The notes under the pieces were generated by a model, which saw only the letters and a list, made by a program, of their open reading frames with translations, made no database searches and was not told the origin of the DNA. The position numbers and the translations under genes are program-made. From assembly GCA_030950485.1 (NCBI GenBank), contig JAUZRK010000011.1, positions 1 to 48,516 of the forward strand: DNA of 48,516 bases. Reading direction: 5' to 3'. How positions within the stretch are numbered: the first letter of the stretch is position 1; the number at the start of each line of letters is the position of its first letter. The stretch comes from Candidatus Dojkabacteria bacterium (GTDB lineage: Bacteria > Patescibacteriota > Dojkabacteria > J137). Positions 27,241-37,798 of the stretch are shown here, piece by piece.

Positions 27241-28608
27241 TTATTCTAGTGTTACTTTCTCTTTCCAATCTGGAATATAGCTTTCCATAATACCAATTTG
27301 GTCAAGTTCAAGATCTAGAGCTTTTGATCTATCTTCTTCTGCATGAACTAAGAAGACTTTTTTCAATTTTTCTGACTTATGTCTTTTAATCCATTGTAGG
27401 TAATCACTTGTATCTCCGTGTGATGAAAATCCATGAAGGTAACGAATATCTGCGCTTACATGAATTTTTGTCTTTCCTATTGTAATTTCCTTATGACCAT
27501 CAGTTAATTCTCTTCCGATTGTTCCAGCAGCCTGGTAACCAACAAAAATAACTGAATTATTCTTCTTATCAAGTCCTGTAGTTAAATGATTCATTATTCT
27601 TCCTCCATCAGCCATACCACTTCCTGCTAATACAATTTGACCTGTAGTTTTCTGAATACCTCTTGACTGACTGTATCGATTAACAAATCTTAAGCTATCA
27701 AAATAGAAAATACTGTCTTCATTATGTTGTAGTGCAGCTGTATAAATCTTAGAGACTTTCTGGGCTAATGGACTATCTAGCCATACAGGGATGTCCTTAT
27801 CTAGATCACCAGCTTCTATAGCATCTTTAAGGAATTTAAGAATTTCTTGAGTTCTTTGTACAGAGAATGCAGGAATATAAGCATTTCCACCTCTACTAAT
27901 TGTTCTATTGATAATTTTAACCATTTCTTCTATTGATTCACTTCTTTTTGGATGTTCTAAACCTCCGTATAGAGCTTCAATAAAAATGTAGTCAGGAGTT
28001 GATTTATAATCTTTATCAAATCCTGGGATTAAAGGTTGTTCAACTCTACCAATATCACCAGAGAACATTATTTGTCTTTCTTCTCCTTCGTTTGCGATTG
28101 TAACCTCAATACTTGCTGCTCCAAGAATATGTCCTGCATGAAGAAACTTAGTTCTAATACCTGGCATTATTTCAAATTCCTCATCAAACTGTACAGGTTG
28201 CAATAACCTTATAGTCTGCTCCGCATCGCTTGAGTTATATGCTAGTGCTACTTTCTGTGTGTACTTTCCATAGAAATTACCAGATTGATAATTACTTTCT
28301 TGAATCTTTGCAGAATCAAACAGTAAAAGCTCTGTAATTTGAATAGTGTTACTAGTTGCGTAGATTTTACCTCTGAATCCTGCTTTATACAGTTTAGGAA
28401 GCATTCCACTATGATCAATATGAGCATGTGTTAATAGAACAAAATCTACCTTACTTGCATCGTACTCGTAGGGCTCTAGATTTCTACCCTCTACTTCTGG
28501 ACCTTGGAACATACCACAATCAACTATAAAAGTTGCCTCGGGTGTTTTTACGAGATAATTAGATCCCGTAACTGTCTTGGCCGCTCCATAAAATTCGACC
28601 TCTATCAT
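27241..28608 (-). CDS. MBL-fold/beta-CASP RNA metallohydrolase-like protein
   Basis: LLTHAHIDHSGMLPKL, FSGDIGR, GSGMADGGRIMNHL, HGFSSHGD. Confidence 0.9.
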   Translation of the reverse strand: MIEVEFYGAAKTVTGSNYLVKTPEATFIVDCGMFQGPEVEGRNLEPYEYDASKVDFVLLTHAHIDHSGMLPKLYKAGFRGKIYATSNTIQITELLLFDSAKIQESNYQSGNFYGKYTQKVALAYNSSDAEQTIRLLQPVQFDEEFEIMPGIRTKFLHAGHILGAASIEVTIANEGEERQIMFSGDIGRVEQPLIPGFDKDYKSTPDYIFIEALYGGLEHPKRSESIEEMVKIINRTISRGGNAYIPAFSVQRTQEILKFLKDAIEAGDLDKDIPVWLDSPLAQKVSKIYTAALQHNEDSIFYFDSLRFVNRYSQSRGIQKTTGQIVLAGSGMADGGRIMNHLTTGLDKKNNSVIFVGYQAAGTIGRELTDGHKEITIGKTKIHVSADIRYLHGFSSHGDTSDYLQWIKRHKSEKLKKVFLVHAEEDRSKALDLELDQIGIMESYIPDWKEKVTLE

Positions 28609-28765
28609 TTTTTATATTTTAAAAATTAAATTAAATATTTTAAAAAATCTAAATTTACATTTAGATTAAAAATCAAATTAATCAATAATAATTTTAGCAG
28701 AAAATAGTTTATAATTTTGCATATAATTTGTTTTGCCGTAATATTAGCTAGTTATTCAAGAAGAG

Positions 28766-29098
28766 ATGTTATCAAAAAAGTATAGGATACCGAAAACCGA
28801 AATACCAAATATTATAAAAAGAGGTAAGAGAATATCATCTGAATTTTTTGACTTAAAAATATGGCATGATGATGCAATTAAAAACCATAGATTCAGTATT
28901 GTTATTTCTAAAAAAGTAAGTAAGAAAGCTGTTACTAGAAATAAAATTAGAAGAAAATTCAGAGCTGCTATATATTCTCTTTTAAAAAATAATACATTTA
29001 AGAAAGATAATTATATTTTTATAATTAAATCTGTTGATTTATCTGAAAAGAAAAGTGGGGAGATTGAAGAATTAATAGAGGAAATCATCATCAAGTGA
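28766..29098 (+). CDS. rnpA: ribonuclease P protein component
   Basis: RFSIVISKKVSKKAVTRNKIRRKFRAAI. Confidence 0.9.
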   Translation: MLSKKYRIPKTEIPNIIKRGKRISSEFFDLKIWHDDAIKNHRFSIVISKKVSKKAVTRNKIRRKFRAAIYSLLKNNTFKKDNYIFIIKSVDLSEKKSGEIEELIEEIIIK

Positions 29099-29126
29099 GG
29101 CATATTTGTACATTATGAATATTTAG

Positions 29127-29160
29127 TTAGAAAGCGACATAAGCTTATGTCGCTTTCTAA
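29127..29160. terminator. 34-bp perfect palindrome, probable bidirectional terminator
   Basis: ttagaaagcgacataag|cttatgtcgctttctaa between convergent rnpA and alaX-pheS. Confidence 0.8.
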
Positions 29161-29164
29161 AGAT

Positions 29165-31027
29165 TTACCTAACATTCGGCTTATAAGCCAAACTTCCACC
29201 CAACAGTGTTCTAATATCTTTAATATTATGTTTAGCCATAGCCCATCTATCTAATCCAAGTCCAAATGCAAAACCTTGCCATTCATTAGTATCTAATCCA
29301 GCCATTCTCATTATATTTGGATGAATAATTCCTGCTCCTCCCATTTCCATCCAACCTCTATGTTTACAAATATTACATCCATCTCCTTTACAGTTAAAAC
29401 ACTGCATATCAGGACCTACTCCTGGTTCTACTTCAGGATAATATTTATTTCTATATCTAGTTACGACATCTTCTCCTAAATAACTTTTAAATACATAATC
29501 TATTGTTCCAATAAGATCAACTAAACTTACTTTCTTCTGTACGCAAACTAGTTGGTATTGATGGAAGATGAAATGATTACTTGCATTTACCTTTTCATTT
29601 CTAAATGTTCTACCGGGCATAATAATCTTAAATGGTGGTTTAAGATCTTCAAGTGCATGTGCTTCCATTGAAGAAGTCTGGGTTCTCAGTAATATATTAG
29701 GTTCTTTTATATAAATACTATCTTGTAAATCCATTGCTGGATGATCTTCAGGGACATTACATCTTTTAAAATTATATTCATAAGTTTCTATCTCGGGACC
29801 ATCGTAGACACTATATCCAATCCTTCCTAATATTCGATTTAAATCATTAATTGTTTCTGTAAGAGGATGTAAATGACCTACTTTAGGTTTATTACTTGTT
29901 AGTTTAGTAATATTTTTATTCAAATACTCATTATTTTTCTTGTTTTGAATATTTTCTTTCTTTGAATTTATTAGTTCATCAATCTTGTTTTTAATTTGAT
30001 TGACTGTCTGTCCATAAGAAGCTTTTTCTTCATTTGGTACCTCACTAATTCTTGACATCGCATCTCTAATATATCCTTTCTTTCCAAGATATTCTCTCCA
30101 TAACTCTGTAAGTTCTTCTTCAGTATTAAGATTTTCTACGCTATCTTTAACATTTTCTAGAAGCTTTCCAAGTTCTGAACTATGTTTATTATTTGTCTCG
30201 CCTTCATTATTCATACTACTTTCTTGTTTTTTATTATTTAATTGAACCTCATCTTTTTTATCTTCAGATTCAATTTTATAAGATATTTTAACCTGATTTT
30301 CAGAAATCTCAACTTTAGTTAATACTAGTTTGCCTATTTCGCCTGTTTTTTTTGCAATAGTTCCCCCGTCAGCAACTGATCCAATCCCTTCGAGAGTTAA
30401 CTTTCTTAGAGGTTTATTTATCGGTAAATTTGGCTGTAAATAAATCGCATCTTTTTCTAAAAGTTGTAGAGTTGTAAACTCCCAGCTAAATTCCAAGTTT
30501 TTATTTATTAGATCATTAATCTCTAGTTGTAATTTTTCTTTTAGTTCATCTTCAGTAAAATCAATATTTCCTTCATACATTACAAAGGGCTTCTTTCCAT
30601 GATCCCCTTTTAATGGCTTTAATTTATTTGGGGTCAATCCAAGTTTATGAACTGCATAATCAAGAATATGACCTCCTGTATGAACTTTCATATTTTTATA
30701 TCGTCTTTGCCAATCAATCTCTAATATAACTTCCATTCCTACTTTTGGCATAGACCCCTTAGTCTCTAATGCTTCGTGAGAGTCGTGTAGTTTTATATAA
30801 TGATTTATCTCATCGTCTTTTATCATTACTTGAAATACATCAAACCTCTCTCCATTATCTAACATTATAAAACCCTGATCTGTAGGCTGTCCGCCACCCA
30901 TGGGGTAAAAAATAGTTTGATCAAAACACACTCTAAATGTTTTTTCATCTTCCTTATCAATAGAAAGAATAGTAGCTTTACTAGTTTTTAAATACGGATC
31001 TTCTAAATATAGTGGTTTTGTTTTCAT
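29165..31027 (-). CDS. pheS: AlaX-like tRNA editing domain fused to phenylalanyl-tRNA synthetase alpha subunit
   Basis: N-term FYPMGGGQPTDQG, VHTGGHILDYAV, DGGTIAKKTGEIG; C-term PheS: HPLTETINDLNRILGRIGY, GPEIETYEYNF, DHPAMD, LLRTQTSSMEAHAL, GRTFRNE, FGLGLDRWAM. Confidence 0.93.
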   Translation of the reverse strand: MKTKPLYLEDPYLKTSKATILSIDKEDEKTFRVCFDQTIFYPMGGGQPTDQGFIMLDNGERFDVFQVMIKDDEINHYIKLHDSHEALETKGSMPKVGMEVILEIDWQRRYKNMKVHTGGHILDYAVHKLGLTPNKLKPLKGDHGKKPFVMYEGNIDFTEDELKEKLQLEINDLINKNLEFSWEFTTLQLLEKDAIYLQPNLPINKPLRKLTLEGIGSVADGGTIAKKTGEIGKLVLTKVEISENQVKISYKIESEDKKDEVQLNNKKQESSMNNEGETNNKHSSELGKLLENVKDSVENLNTEEELTELWREYLGKKGYIRDAMSRISEVPNEEKASYGQTVNQIKNKIDELINSKKENIQNKKNNEYLNKNITKLTSNKPKVGHLHPLTETINDLNRILGRIGYSVYDGPEIETYEYNFKRCNVPEDHPAMDLQDSIYIKEPNILLRTQTSSMEAHALEDLKPPFKIIMPGRTFRNEKVNASNHFIFHQYQLVCVQKKVSLVDLIGTIDYVFKSYLGEDVVTRYRNKYYPEVEPGVGPDMQCFNCKGDGCNICKHRGWMEMGGAGIIHPNIMRMAGLDTNEWQGFAFGLGLDRWAMAKHNIKDIRTLLGGSLAYKPNVR

Positions 31028-31136
31028 ATATGAATATTCAATGTCTAATTTTACTCTATGTCGGATTTATTTCAAGGTAGAATCATTAGTAAAACAGTTT
31101 TTGTAAAATGATTATTGAGGTATGATATAAATAAGT

Positions 31137-34100
31137 ATGAATTTTGAAAAACTCCTAACAAGTCTAAATCCTAAACAAAAGGAAGCTGTTGAGACAATAG
31201 AAGGTCCAGTTATGGTAGTTGCGGGGCCTGGAACTGGAAAGACGCAAATATTAGCATTGCGAATTGCCAATATATTAAGGCAAACAGATGTAGAACCTTC
31301 AAGTATTCTTTGTCTTACATTTACTGAAGCTGGAGTAAGAGCAATGAGAGAGAGACTTACAAAAATTATAGGTTTAGATGCATATAAAATTAATATTCAT
31401 ACATTCCATAGCTTTGCTAACGACGTAATACAAACTTTCCCTGAAAAATTTGTGTTTTCTAAAGATCTTGTACAACTAGATGATTTAACTAGAATTAAAA
31501 TTTTAAAAAGGATAATTGAAAGTCTTAGTACATCTGATTTATTGAAAACAGTAGATGATTTTGGATTTAATGATCGAAATGAAAAGAAATGGCAATTATT
31601 CCCTTTTAGCAATAAGTTTTATCATTTATACCCTATAACTGCAGCAATTCAAACGCTTAAAAAAGAAGGTATAACACCAGCTGATTTAAAGACTAAATTA
31701 ATAGAAATTAAATCATTTCATCTGGCAAATATAGAAGAGTTTAGAGGAAAGCCTACTAGTAAGTGGAAAAAGAAATTAGAAAAAATTGAAAAGCTTGAAG
31801 AACTTAATATTATTTATTCAATGTATTTAGATGAGTTAGAGAAAGAGGGTTTGTATGATTATGAAGATATGATTATCTTTGTAATTAATGAATTTATAAA
31901 TGATCCAGATACATTAGCTTTTTATCAAGAGAAATTCTTATATATTCATGTAGATGAATATCAAGATACAAATGGAGCTCAAAATAAAATTATCGAGCTT
32001 TTAGGAAGCTTTGACCAAAGGCCTAATATTTTTGTTGTTGGAGACGATGATCAAGCTATCTATAGATTCCAAGGAGCGAGTTTAGGTAATCTGATGTTTT
32101 TTTCAGAGAGCTTTGAAGATGTAAAGATGATTTCTGTAGATATAAATTATAGATCTCATAGTAATATCTTAGATCTTGCAGAGAAAGTTATTGATGAAAA
32201 TAAAACTAGATTAGTAAATCATTACGAAGATTTAAACAAAAAGCTGACTTCAGGTCTTGATAAAAATAAGACTGATAACGAGTTTTGGGAGTTTAATAAT
32301 GAAGATGAAGAAAATATCTTCATTGCAAAGGAAATAAATAGATTAAGAGAAAATGGGGTAAGTTTAAGAGAAATCGCAGTTATCTATAGAAAAAATTCTC
32401 ATGCGCAAGGAATTAATCAGGTATTAAATAAATTCAACATCCCAACTAAACTAAATATTTCAGAAAATATTTTCAATAGTAATTACGTAAATAAACTTTT
32501 AGATCTGCTTGAAACTATTTCTCTCAAATTTAATTCTTCTAATGAAAACATTTATAAAATATTAATGTTTGATTTTTTTCAATTAAATCCTGTAGAAGTT
32601 TATAAATTAAATGACTTTTCTAGAACAAATAAAATTTCTTTAAGCGAAATAATTATTGATGACTCTCTTTGGATAGATGATTCAGGTGAACAGCTTGAAC
32701 TTGTAGATAATAAATACTCAAATGATTTTAAACCTTCAGTTGAGCTATCTAAGATAAGGAATTTGTTAGTACAGTTTCATAAAGCTCAGTTTAATCTCAA
32801 TCTAAGCTCATTAGTAGAATCAATTTTATCCCAAACTGGGATTTTAAATTATCTTGCAGAACTTAATAAAGATGATACGAATAAAGATGAAATAAGTGGT
32901 ATTGGTTCTTCAATATTTAATGAAATCTTATCAATTAACTCTTTTTATAACTACGTAGTATCACAGGAGAAAGTAAATAGGAATCTAACTGTTAAATCAT
33001 TTTTAAATGATATAGAAATAATAAATGAGAATAATGTAAAAGTTAATATTGCTAAACAAGACTCAGAAAAGAATGCTATTAACCTAGTTACAGCTCATGG
33101 TTCGAAAGGGTTAGAGTTTGACTATGTATTCATTATTAAAGCTTCAGAAAATAACTGGGCGTCGACAAGGTCAGGTTATAGCCTTTTAATACCAGAGATA
33201 TACACTGAAGATACTTTAGGATTAGATGAGAAAGAGTTAACTTTAGAAGATGAAAGAAGGTTGTTTTTCGTTGCTATTACTAGAGCTAAAAGGAAATTGT
33301 ATTTTACGTTTGCTAAAGAATATGAATCTTACGGAAGTGTAAGTGAGGTATCTCCAGTTCAGTATATTTCTAAGCTTTTGGAGACAGATTTACTAGATGT
33401 TAAAAGTGTAGATACGAATGATATAGAGTTTGAGGTTGATGACTTCACTAAGATATTACTACCTACAGATAGCGCAATTTATAATAAGGACGAAGAAGAA
33501 TATCTAAAAGAGAAAATTAAAAACTTAAAGCTCAGCCCATCTTCATTAAATACTTATTTAGATTCACCGCTTAAATTTAAAGATAGGTTCTTATTAAGAG
33601 TTCCAGAACTTAAATCAAAAGAACTCGCCTTAGGTACTGCAGTACACGCAGCGTTTGAAAAATTTAATATTAATCTCATTAAGAATAGTGATGTTTATCC
33701 TACTCTAGATTCAATGAACGAATGGTTTGAGTCTGCGCTTCAAAAAGAATTTTCTGGCTTTAGTGAATATGAAGAAACTTTAATAGAAGGTAAGAGAGTT
33801 ATTAATGAGTACTATGATTTCTATATAAAAACTGGTAGCTACTCAATACCAGTTTTAGCTGAATATAATTTTGGAGCTAGAAATATCTACTTAACAAAAG
33901 AAGGGAATGAACCAATATCGCTTACTGGAAAAATTGATAAAGTAGAAATAATGGATAAAGATCAAAATATTGTAAAAATTACTGACTATAAGACTTCTAA
34001 GCCGAAAAGTGAAAATGAAATATTAGGTAATACGAAAAGTTCAGATGGATCATACTATAGACAGCTGGTATTCTATAAATTACTATTCGATTTAGATCCA

Positions 34101-34310
34101 AATTTTAAACCAGAAGAGAAGTTTAATAGTTCTAAATATATTCTAGGTGAGGCAGAAATTGATTTTTTAAGAAGTGATAGAAAAAAATATGTAAAACGAG
34201 GATTTAACATTGCATCAAACGATGTAGAAGATTTAAAAACTTTAATTATAGAGGTAATGTCTAGAATTAGAAATCTAGAGTTTCCGGAAGATTGTAATAT
34301 AAATATATAA
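31137..34310 (+). CDS. UvrD/PcrA-like helicase with C-terminal PD-(D/E)XK nuclease domain
   Basis: VVAGPGTGKTQILALRI, HVDEYQDTN, VGDDDQAIYRFQGAS, LVTAHGSKGLEFDYVF, FVAITRAKRKL; GTAVHAAFEKF...KITDYKTSK. Confidence 0.93.
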   Translation: MNFEKLLTSLNPKQKEAVETIEGPVMVVAGPGTGKTQILALRIANILRQTDVEPSSILCLTFTEAGVRAMRERLTKIIGLDAYKINIHTFHSFANDVIQTFPEKFVFSKDLVQLDDLTRIKILKRIIESLSTSDLLKTVDDFGFNDRNEKKWQLFPFSNKFYHLYPITAAIQTLKKEGITPADLKTKLIEIKSFHLANIEEFRGKPTSKWKKKLEKIEKLEELNIIYSMYLDELEKEGLYDYEDMIIFVINEFINDPDTLAFYQEKFLYIHVDEYQDTNGAQNKIIELLGSFDQRPNIFVVGDDDQAIYRFQGASLGNLMFFSESFEDVKMISVDINYRSHSNILDLAEKVIDENKTRLVNHYEDLNKKLTSGLDKNKTDNEFWEFNNEDEENIFIAKEINRLRENGVSLREIAVIYRKNSHAQGINQVLNKFNIPTKLNISENIFNSNYVNKLLDLLETISLKFNSSNENIYKILMFDFFQLNPVEVYKLNDFSRTNKISLSEIIIDDSLWIDDSGEQLELVDNKYSNDFKPSVELSKIRNLLVQFHKAQFNLNLSSLVESILSQTGILNYLAELNKDDTNKDEISGIGSSIFNEILSINSFYNYVVSQEKVNRNLTVKSFLNDIEIINENNVKVNIAKQDSEKNAINLVTAHGSKGLEFDYVFIIKASENNWASTRSGYSLLIPEIYTEDTLGLDEKELTLEDERRLFFVAITRAKRKLYFTFAKEYESYGSVSEVSPVQYISKLLETDLLDVKSVDTNDIEFEVDDFTKILLPTDSAIYNKDEEEYLKEKIKNLKLSPSSLNTYLDSPLKFKDRFLLRVPELKSKELALGTAVHAAFEKFNINLIKNSDVYPTLDSMNEWFESALQKEFSGFSEYEETLIEGKRVINEYYDFYIKTGSYSIPVLAEYNFGARNIYLTKEGNEPISLTGKIDKVEIMDKDQNIVKITDYKTSKPKSENEILGNTKSSDGSYYRQLVFYKLLFDLDPNFKPEEKFNSSKYILGEAEIDFLRSDRKKYVKRGFNIASNDVEDLKTLIIEVMSRIRNLEFPEDCNINI

Positions 34311-34311
34311 T

Positions 34312-35244
34312 ATGGATAAAAAAGAATTTAGAACTTTAGTAAGTGAAGAGAAATTAGTAGAAAGGTTTTCTGAGATCTATAAATATGATCCTGAAAAAGT
34401 AACACATTTTAAAGATGGTAACGAAAATTATACTTTTCTAACTGAACAAAACAGAGTTATAAGAATTTATAAACCTACTAATAAGCTTTATAAAGAAATA
34501 AAGAAGGAAATTAATTATTTAAATTATTTAAATAATAAAAAAGTAAAAGTACCTAAGTTTTTAAAATCTCCTAAGAATAAGTTTGTAACAAGAGTAGAGG
34601 CTGGAAGATATACCTTTAGAGCTGTGCAAATGAGTTTTCTTGAGGGCTCTCATAAAAGAGATTTAAATCTTGAGGAACTAAAAAGTATAGGAGCTGAACT
34701 TGCAAATTTTCATAGAACATCAGAGAAATATAAGATTTTTCAATCTGACGAAGAAGAAATAAGGGTTTTTGAAGATTACTATTTAGAAGAAGATAAGATT
34801 AAGGAAGAAGATATGGATTTTTACATTAGAGCAAGGGATTTTAATTTAAAACTTGGAACTGATCTTAAACGAATAATGATTCATGGTGATTTTCATCCAG
34901 AAAACATTTTGTTAAAAGATCATAAAGTTACAGGAATTTTAGATTTTGATGATATGGAGGTAACTACAAAAGTTTTAGATATAGCAATATTTATATGGGA
35001 ATTATTTGAAAATGCATTTGGATCAGAAAATCCATTAGAGAAGTGGAATATTGATAAAGAATCATTTTTATCTTCTTATCTACAAGAAACAGAATTATCT
35101 AAGGAGGAAAATGATTTAATATTGCCTTTAGTTAATTATAGAAACTATTTTATAGCACTTTGGTCAAATAGAATTATGAATATGAATAAAGAATATGATT
35201 TTGAATACTTTAAAAAGACTGAAAAATTACTCAACAATATATAG
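34312..35244 (+). CDS. APH-family phosphotransferase/homoserine kinase II-like
   Basis: IMIHGDFHPENILLKDHKVTGILDFDDMEVTTKVLDIAI. Confidence 0.8.
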   Translation: MDKKEFRTLVSEEKLVERFSEIYKYDPEKVTHFKDGNENYTFLTEQNRVIRIYKPTNKLYKEIKKEINYLNYLNNKKVKVPKFLKSPKNKFVTRVEAGRYTFRAVQMSFLEGSHKRDLNLEELKSIGAELANFHRTSEKYKIFQSDEEEIRVFEDYYLEEDKIKEEDMDFYIRARDFNLKLGTDLKRIMIHGDFHPENILLKDHKVTGILDFDDMEVTTKVLDIAIFIWELFENAFGSENPLEKWNIDKESFLSSYLQETELSKEENDLILPLVNYRNYFIALWSNRIMNMNKEYDFEYFKKTEKLLNNI

Positions 35245-35323
35245 ATTATTATACTAACTCTTTATTCTATATTCATTTAGATATGATATAATCCTTCGAC
35301 TTATTTTTTTATTAGGTGCTTAG

Positions 35324-35678
35324 ATGCATAGAGAAGAAGTCGAAATAGGGGAATTGGAACAAGATTTTTATGCAAAGGTAACTATATATGATTTTTGATA
35401 GCGATTCAAATCAAGTTTTAGAAGCTACAGAGTATTTGTATGCTCCTCAGAAAGGTGTTGAGATAATGATGGAAGTAGTAGCTGAAGTACAGAGACAAAC
35501 TAACTTAAGGGGTGTACCTATTCAGCATCACTACCAAGCTACAAATAAAGCTGCAAAGATTTTAATAACTCAAAAACTTGCTCACCTTGATTACTGTTTC
35601 TGTGGTATTACATATGATATTGGAAATAAGCCTTGCTGGCATTTTAAGAAAACGTATTTCCCTACAGAAGAAGCATGA
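35324..35678 (+). pseudogene. hypothetical protein, probable frameshift at T-run ~35392-35396
   Basis: MHREEVEIGELEQDFYAKVTIYDF* in one frame; DSDSNQVLEATEYLY... in the next. Confidence 0.45.
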
Positions 35679-35688
35679 ACTAATCAAA

Positions 35689-36882
35689 TTATTTACAAAT
35701 ATCTTCACAAGGTACCCCGTCATTATCAGCATCTCTTGCAGCACAGTGACAGGTATTTAATTGAAAATATGCTTCATCACAACTAACCATATATCTACAG
35801 GCCTTTTTACAGTCGCAACTATAGTTAGATGATGGTGCAGAAGAGGATTCAGCCAATGGATTTGATGGTTCTACTAATAATGACTGACTAGGAGTAGGAT
35901 TAACAGTGATTCCTAAATCGTATTTCTCGCCTGAGTTTAAAGGATTTTCGACTAAGTTAACTTGAGGGATTGTCGTAGGCTCTTCAGTTGTAACTACTCG
36001 GCCAACCACAACTTCTTCTTTAGGCAGAGTATTAGTTGTTTTATAATTTGTCTCAACAACAGGACATAGATTATTACAGCTAGAATCATTTACTTGAACT
36101 TCCCTTAATGAACAATCATAATTCATTAGAGAAATAGTTGAAATGTTACATGCGCTACAACTTTTACTAACTTCTTCATTATATCTGTCTGAACATTGAC
36201 ATTGGCTACTCCATATACCTAGTTCATTCTCTTTTGCATCATTTTCTGCCTTAATAAATTCATTTACAAATATATAATCTTTATCATATGTATATTCAAA
36301 CGCATAGCCATCTTTTATTAATGATAAGTTTACAATTGTTCCATCACCTAATGCTATATAGCCTAATAGCCTATCGTATTTATCAAACTTACCTTGCGAC
36401 TCATCTGTAATTAGATAGATTTCCTTATTAAGTACTAATCTTTCTAACTCTGTTTTAGCCTCAGTTCCAAAGCATTCTATAGGTTTTTCAGCGTGCTGAA
36501 TTTCAGGGGTATCTATTCCAATTAGTCTTACTTTGTTTCTTTTTCCGCCTATTTCAATTCCTAAAGTATCTCCATCAACTACATCTAATACTTTATATTT
36601 TTAAAAATCATTTAGAGCATCAATTTCAACTTTTCCATCACTAATTTTTAGTGATGCTATATTATTATCAACTTTAGATATATCAATACTTTTCTTAGAT
36701 TTCTCTTCAACATTTTCAACAGTTTCTTTATCTTGACTAACTTTATTTTCTATTTCAGCAGCGCCAGTTCCAAAGCCGAATATAAAAATTATAACAATAA
36801 AAATTACTGTAGCTTTTTCTTTAGTACTTAATGCCTTGAGCATATTAAGTAGCCCGCGCTTTTGTGTAATAGCATTTCCCAT
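35689..36882 (-). pseudogene. TM-anchored staphylococcal-nuclease-like (SNase) plus Excalibur-domain protein, in-frame TAA at 36601-36603
   Basis: KVLDVVDGDTLGIEIGGKRNKVRLIGIDTPE...; Cys-rich C-term with DADNDGVPCEDICK; same frame before and after the TAA. Confidence 0.8.
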
Positions 36883-36953
36883 AAATATATATTGAAGAGT
36901 ATGAATATATATTATATGAGATTTAATAATGTTTAAAGCAAAGAAGAAATTAT

Positions 36954-37202
36954 TTATTCTTTAAAAGTAGTTCCCTCTATTAATTGATCTAGAGTAAGTT
37001 TATAAAAACCTGCAATTTTAACAACAGTTTCAAGTTGTGGATTTATATCGCATCTTCTGCGTCTTTCAATAGCTATTAAGGTGTTGTAACTAATGCCGCT
37101 CATTATAGCTAGCTTCTTTAAGGATAAATTTCTTTCTTTTCGTATCGTTTTAAGTTTATCTCGTAATGTCATATTTACATAATCTAAGATTACTTCATTC
37201 AT
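36954..37202 (-). CDS. XRE-family HTH regulator
   Basis: LSLKKLAIMSGISYNTLIAIERRRRCDINPQLETVVKIAGFYKLTLDQLI. Confidence 0.88.
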   Translation of the reverse strand: MNEVILDYVNMTLRDKLKTIRKERNLSLKKLAIMSGISYNTLIAIERRRRCDINPQLETVVKIAGFYKLTLDQLIEGTTFKE

Positions 37203-37203
37203 A

Positions 37204-37226
37204 ACAATGTATTGCAGCGCAAATTT
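37204..37226 (-). promoter_or_regulatory. conserved upstream motif copy A
   Basis: acaatgtattgcagcgcaaattt adjacent to XRE start codon. Confidence 0.6.
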
Positions 37227-37309
37227 TGAGTGTTTTAATTAAATTAATGTAAATTTTTTCTCAAAAGGCGAATTCTCGAGTATTGATGCTATAATCTGAC
37301 GCTAAATAA

Positions 37310-37747
37310 GTGATTAAAATGAATATTGATAATATTGATCCATTTGATGGGGGAGAAGCAGAAGAGAGTGTACTAGTTTTTAGTCACAATCTTACTATGG
37401 AAACACCTGAGGGACCGACTGAAGCTAAGGTCATAGGCTTTAAAGCTGGGATTGTAGCTACAACTAACATGCCATACGAGCCGGTAACTCAGTTAGAGTT
37501 TATTGTTGGTAGTGATCAAAAAATAACAACTGAAGGGATAGTTATTCCTGTAAAGATTGAGAACGGAATGAATTACAAGGTAACTGTTTCTATGAGGCAA
37601 TCAGCAGATCGTCAACGATACATTGTTCAGATACAAAAAGACATGAGACCTGTCGAAAAAATGGAAATGGTTGCTCTGTCTGTTGTTGAGTGTCAAGTTG
37701 GCCAAATGGCATTAGCAGGAGTTATAAGACAGCTTAAAGGAGGTTAA
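37310..37747 (+). CDS. hypothetical protein
   Basis: Intact ORF, divergent from the XRE regulator. Confidence 0.5.
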   Translation: MIKMNIDNIDPFDGGEAEESVLVFSHNLTMETPEGPTEAKVIGFKAGIVATTNMPYEPVTQLEFIVGSDQKITTEGIVIPVKIENGMNYKVTVSMRQSADRQRYIVQIQKDMRPVEKMEMVALSVVECQVGQMALAGVIRQLKGG

Positions 37748-37773
37748 TTTATAGCCTACTTTATACACTAAAT

Positions 37774-37798
37774 AATATACTAATTAAGTTAGTATATT
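37774..37798. terminator. inverted repeat between convergent genes
   Basis: aatatactaa-ttaag-ttagtatatt. Confidence 0.55.

Noticed and set aside
35562-35760. Overlapping 60-aa ORFs on both strands at 35562-35760
   Set aside because: Mutually antisense, overlapping better candidates; no family signal
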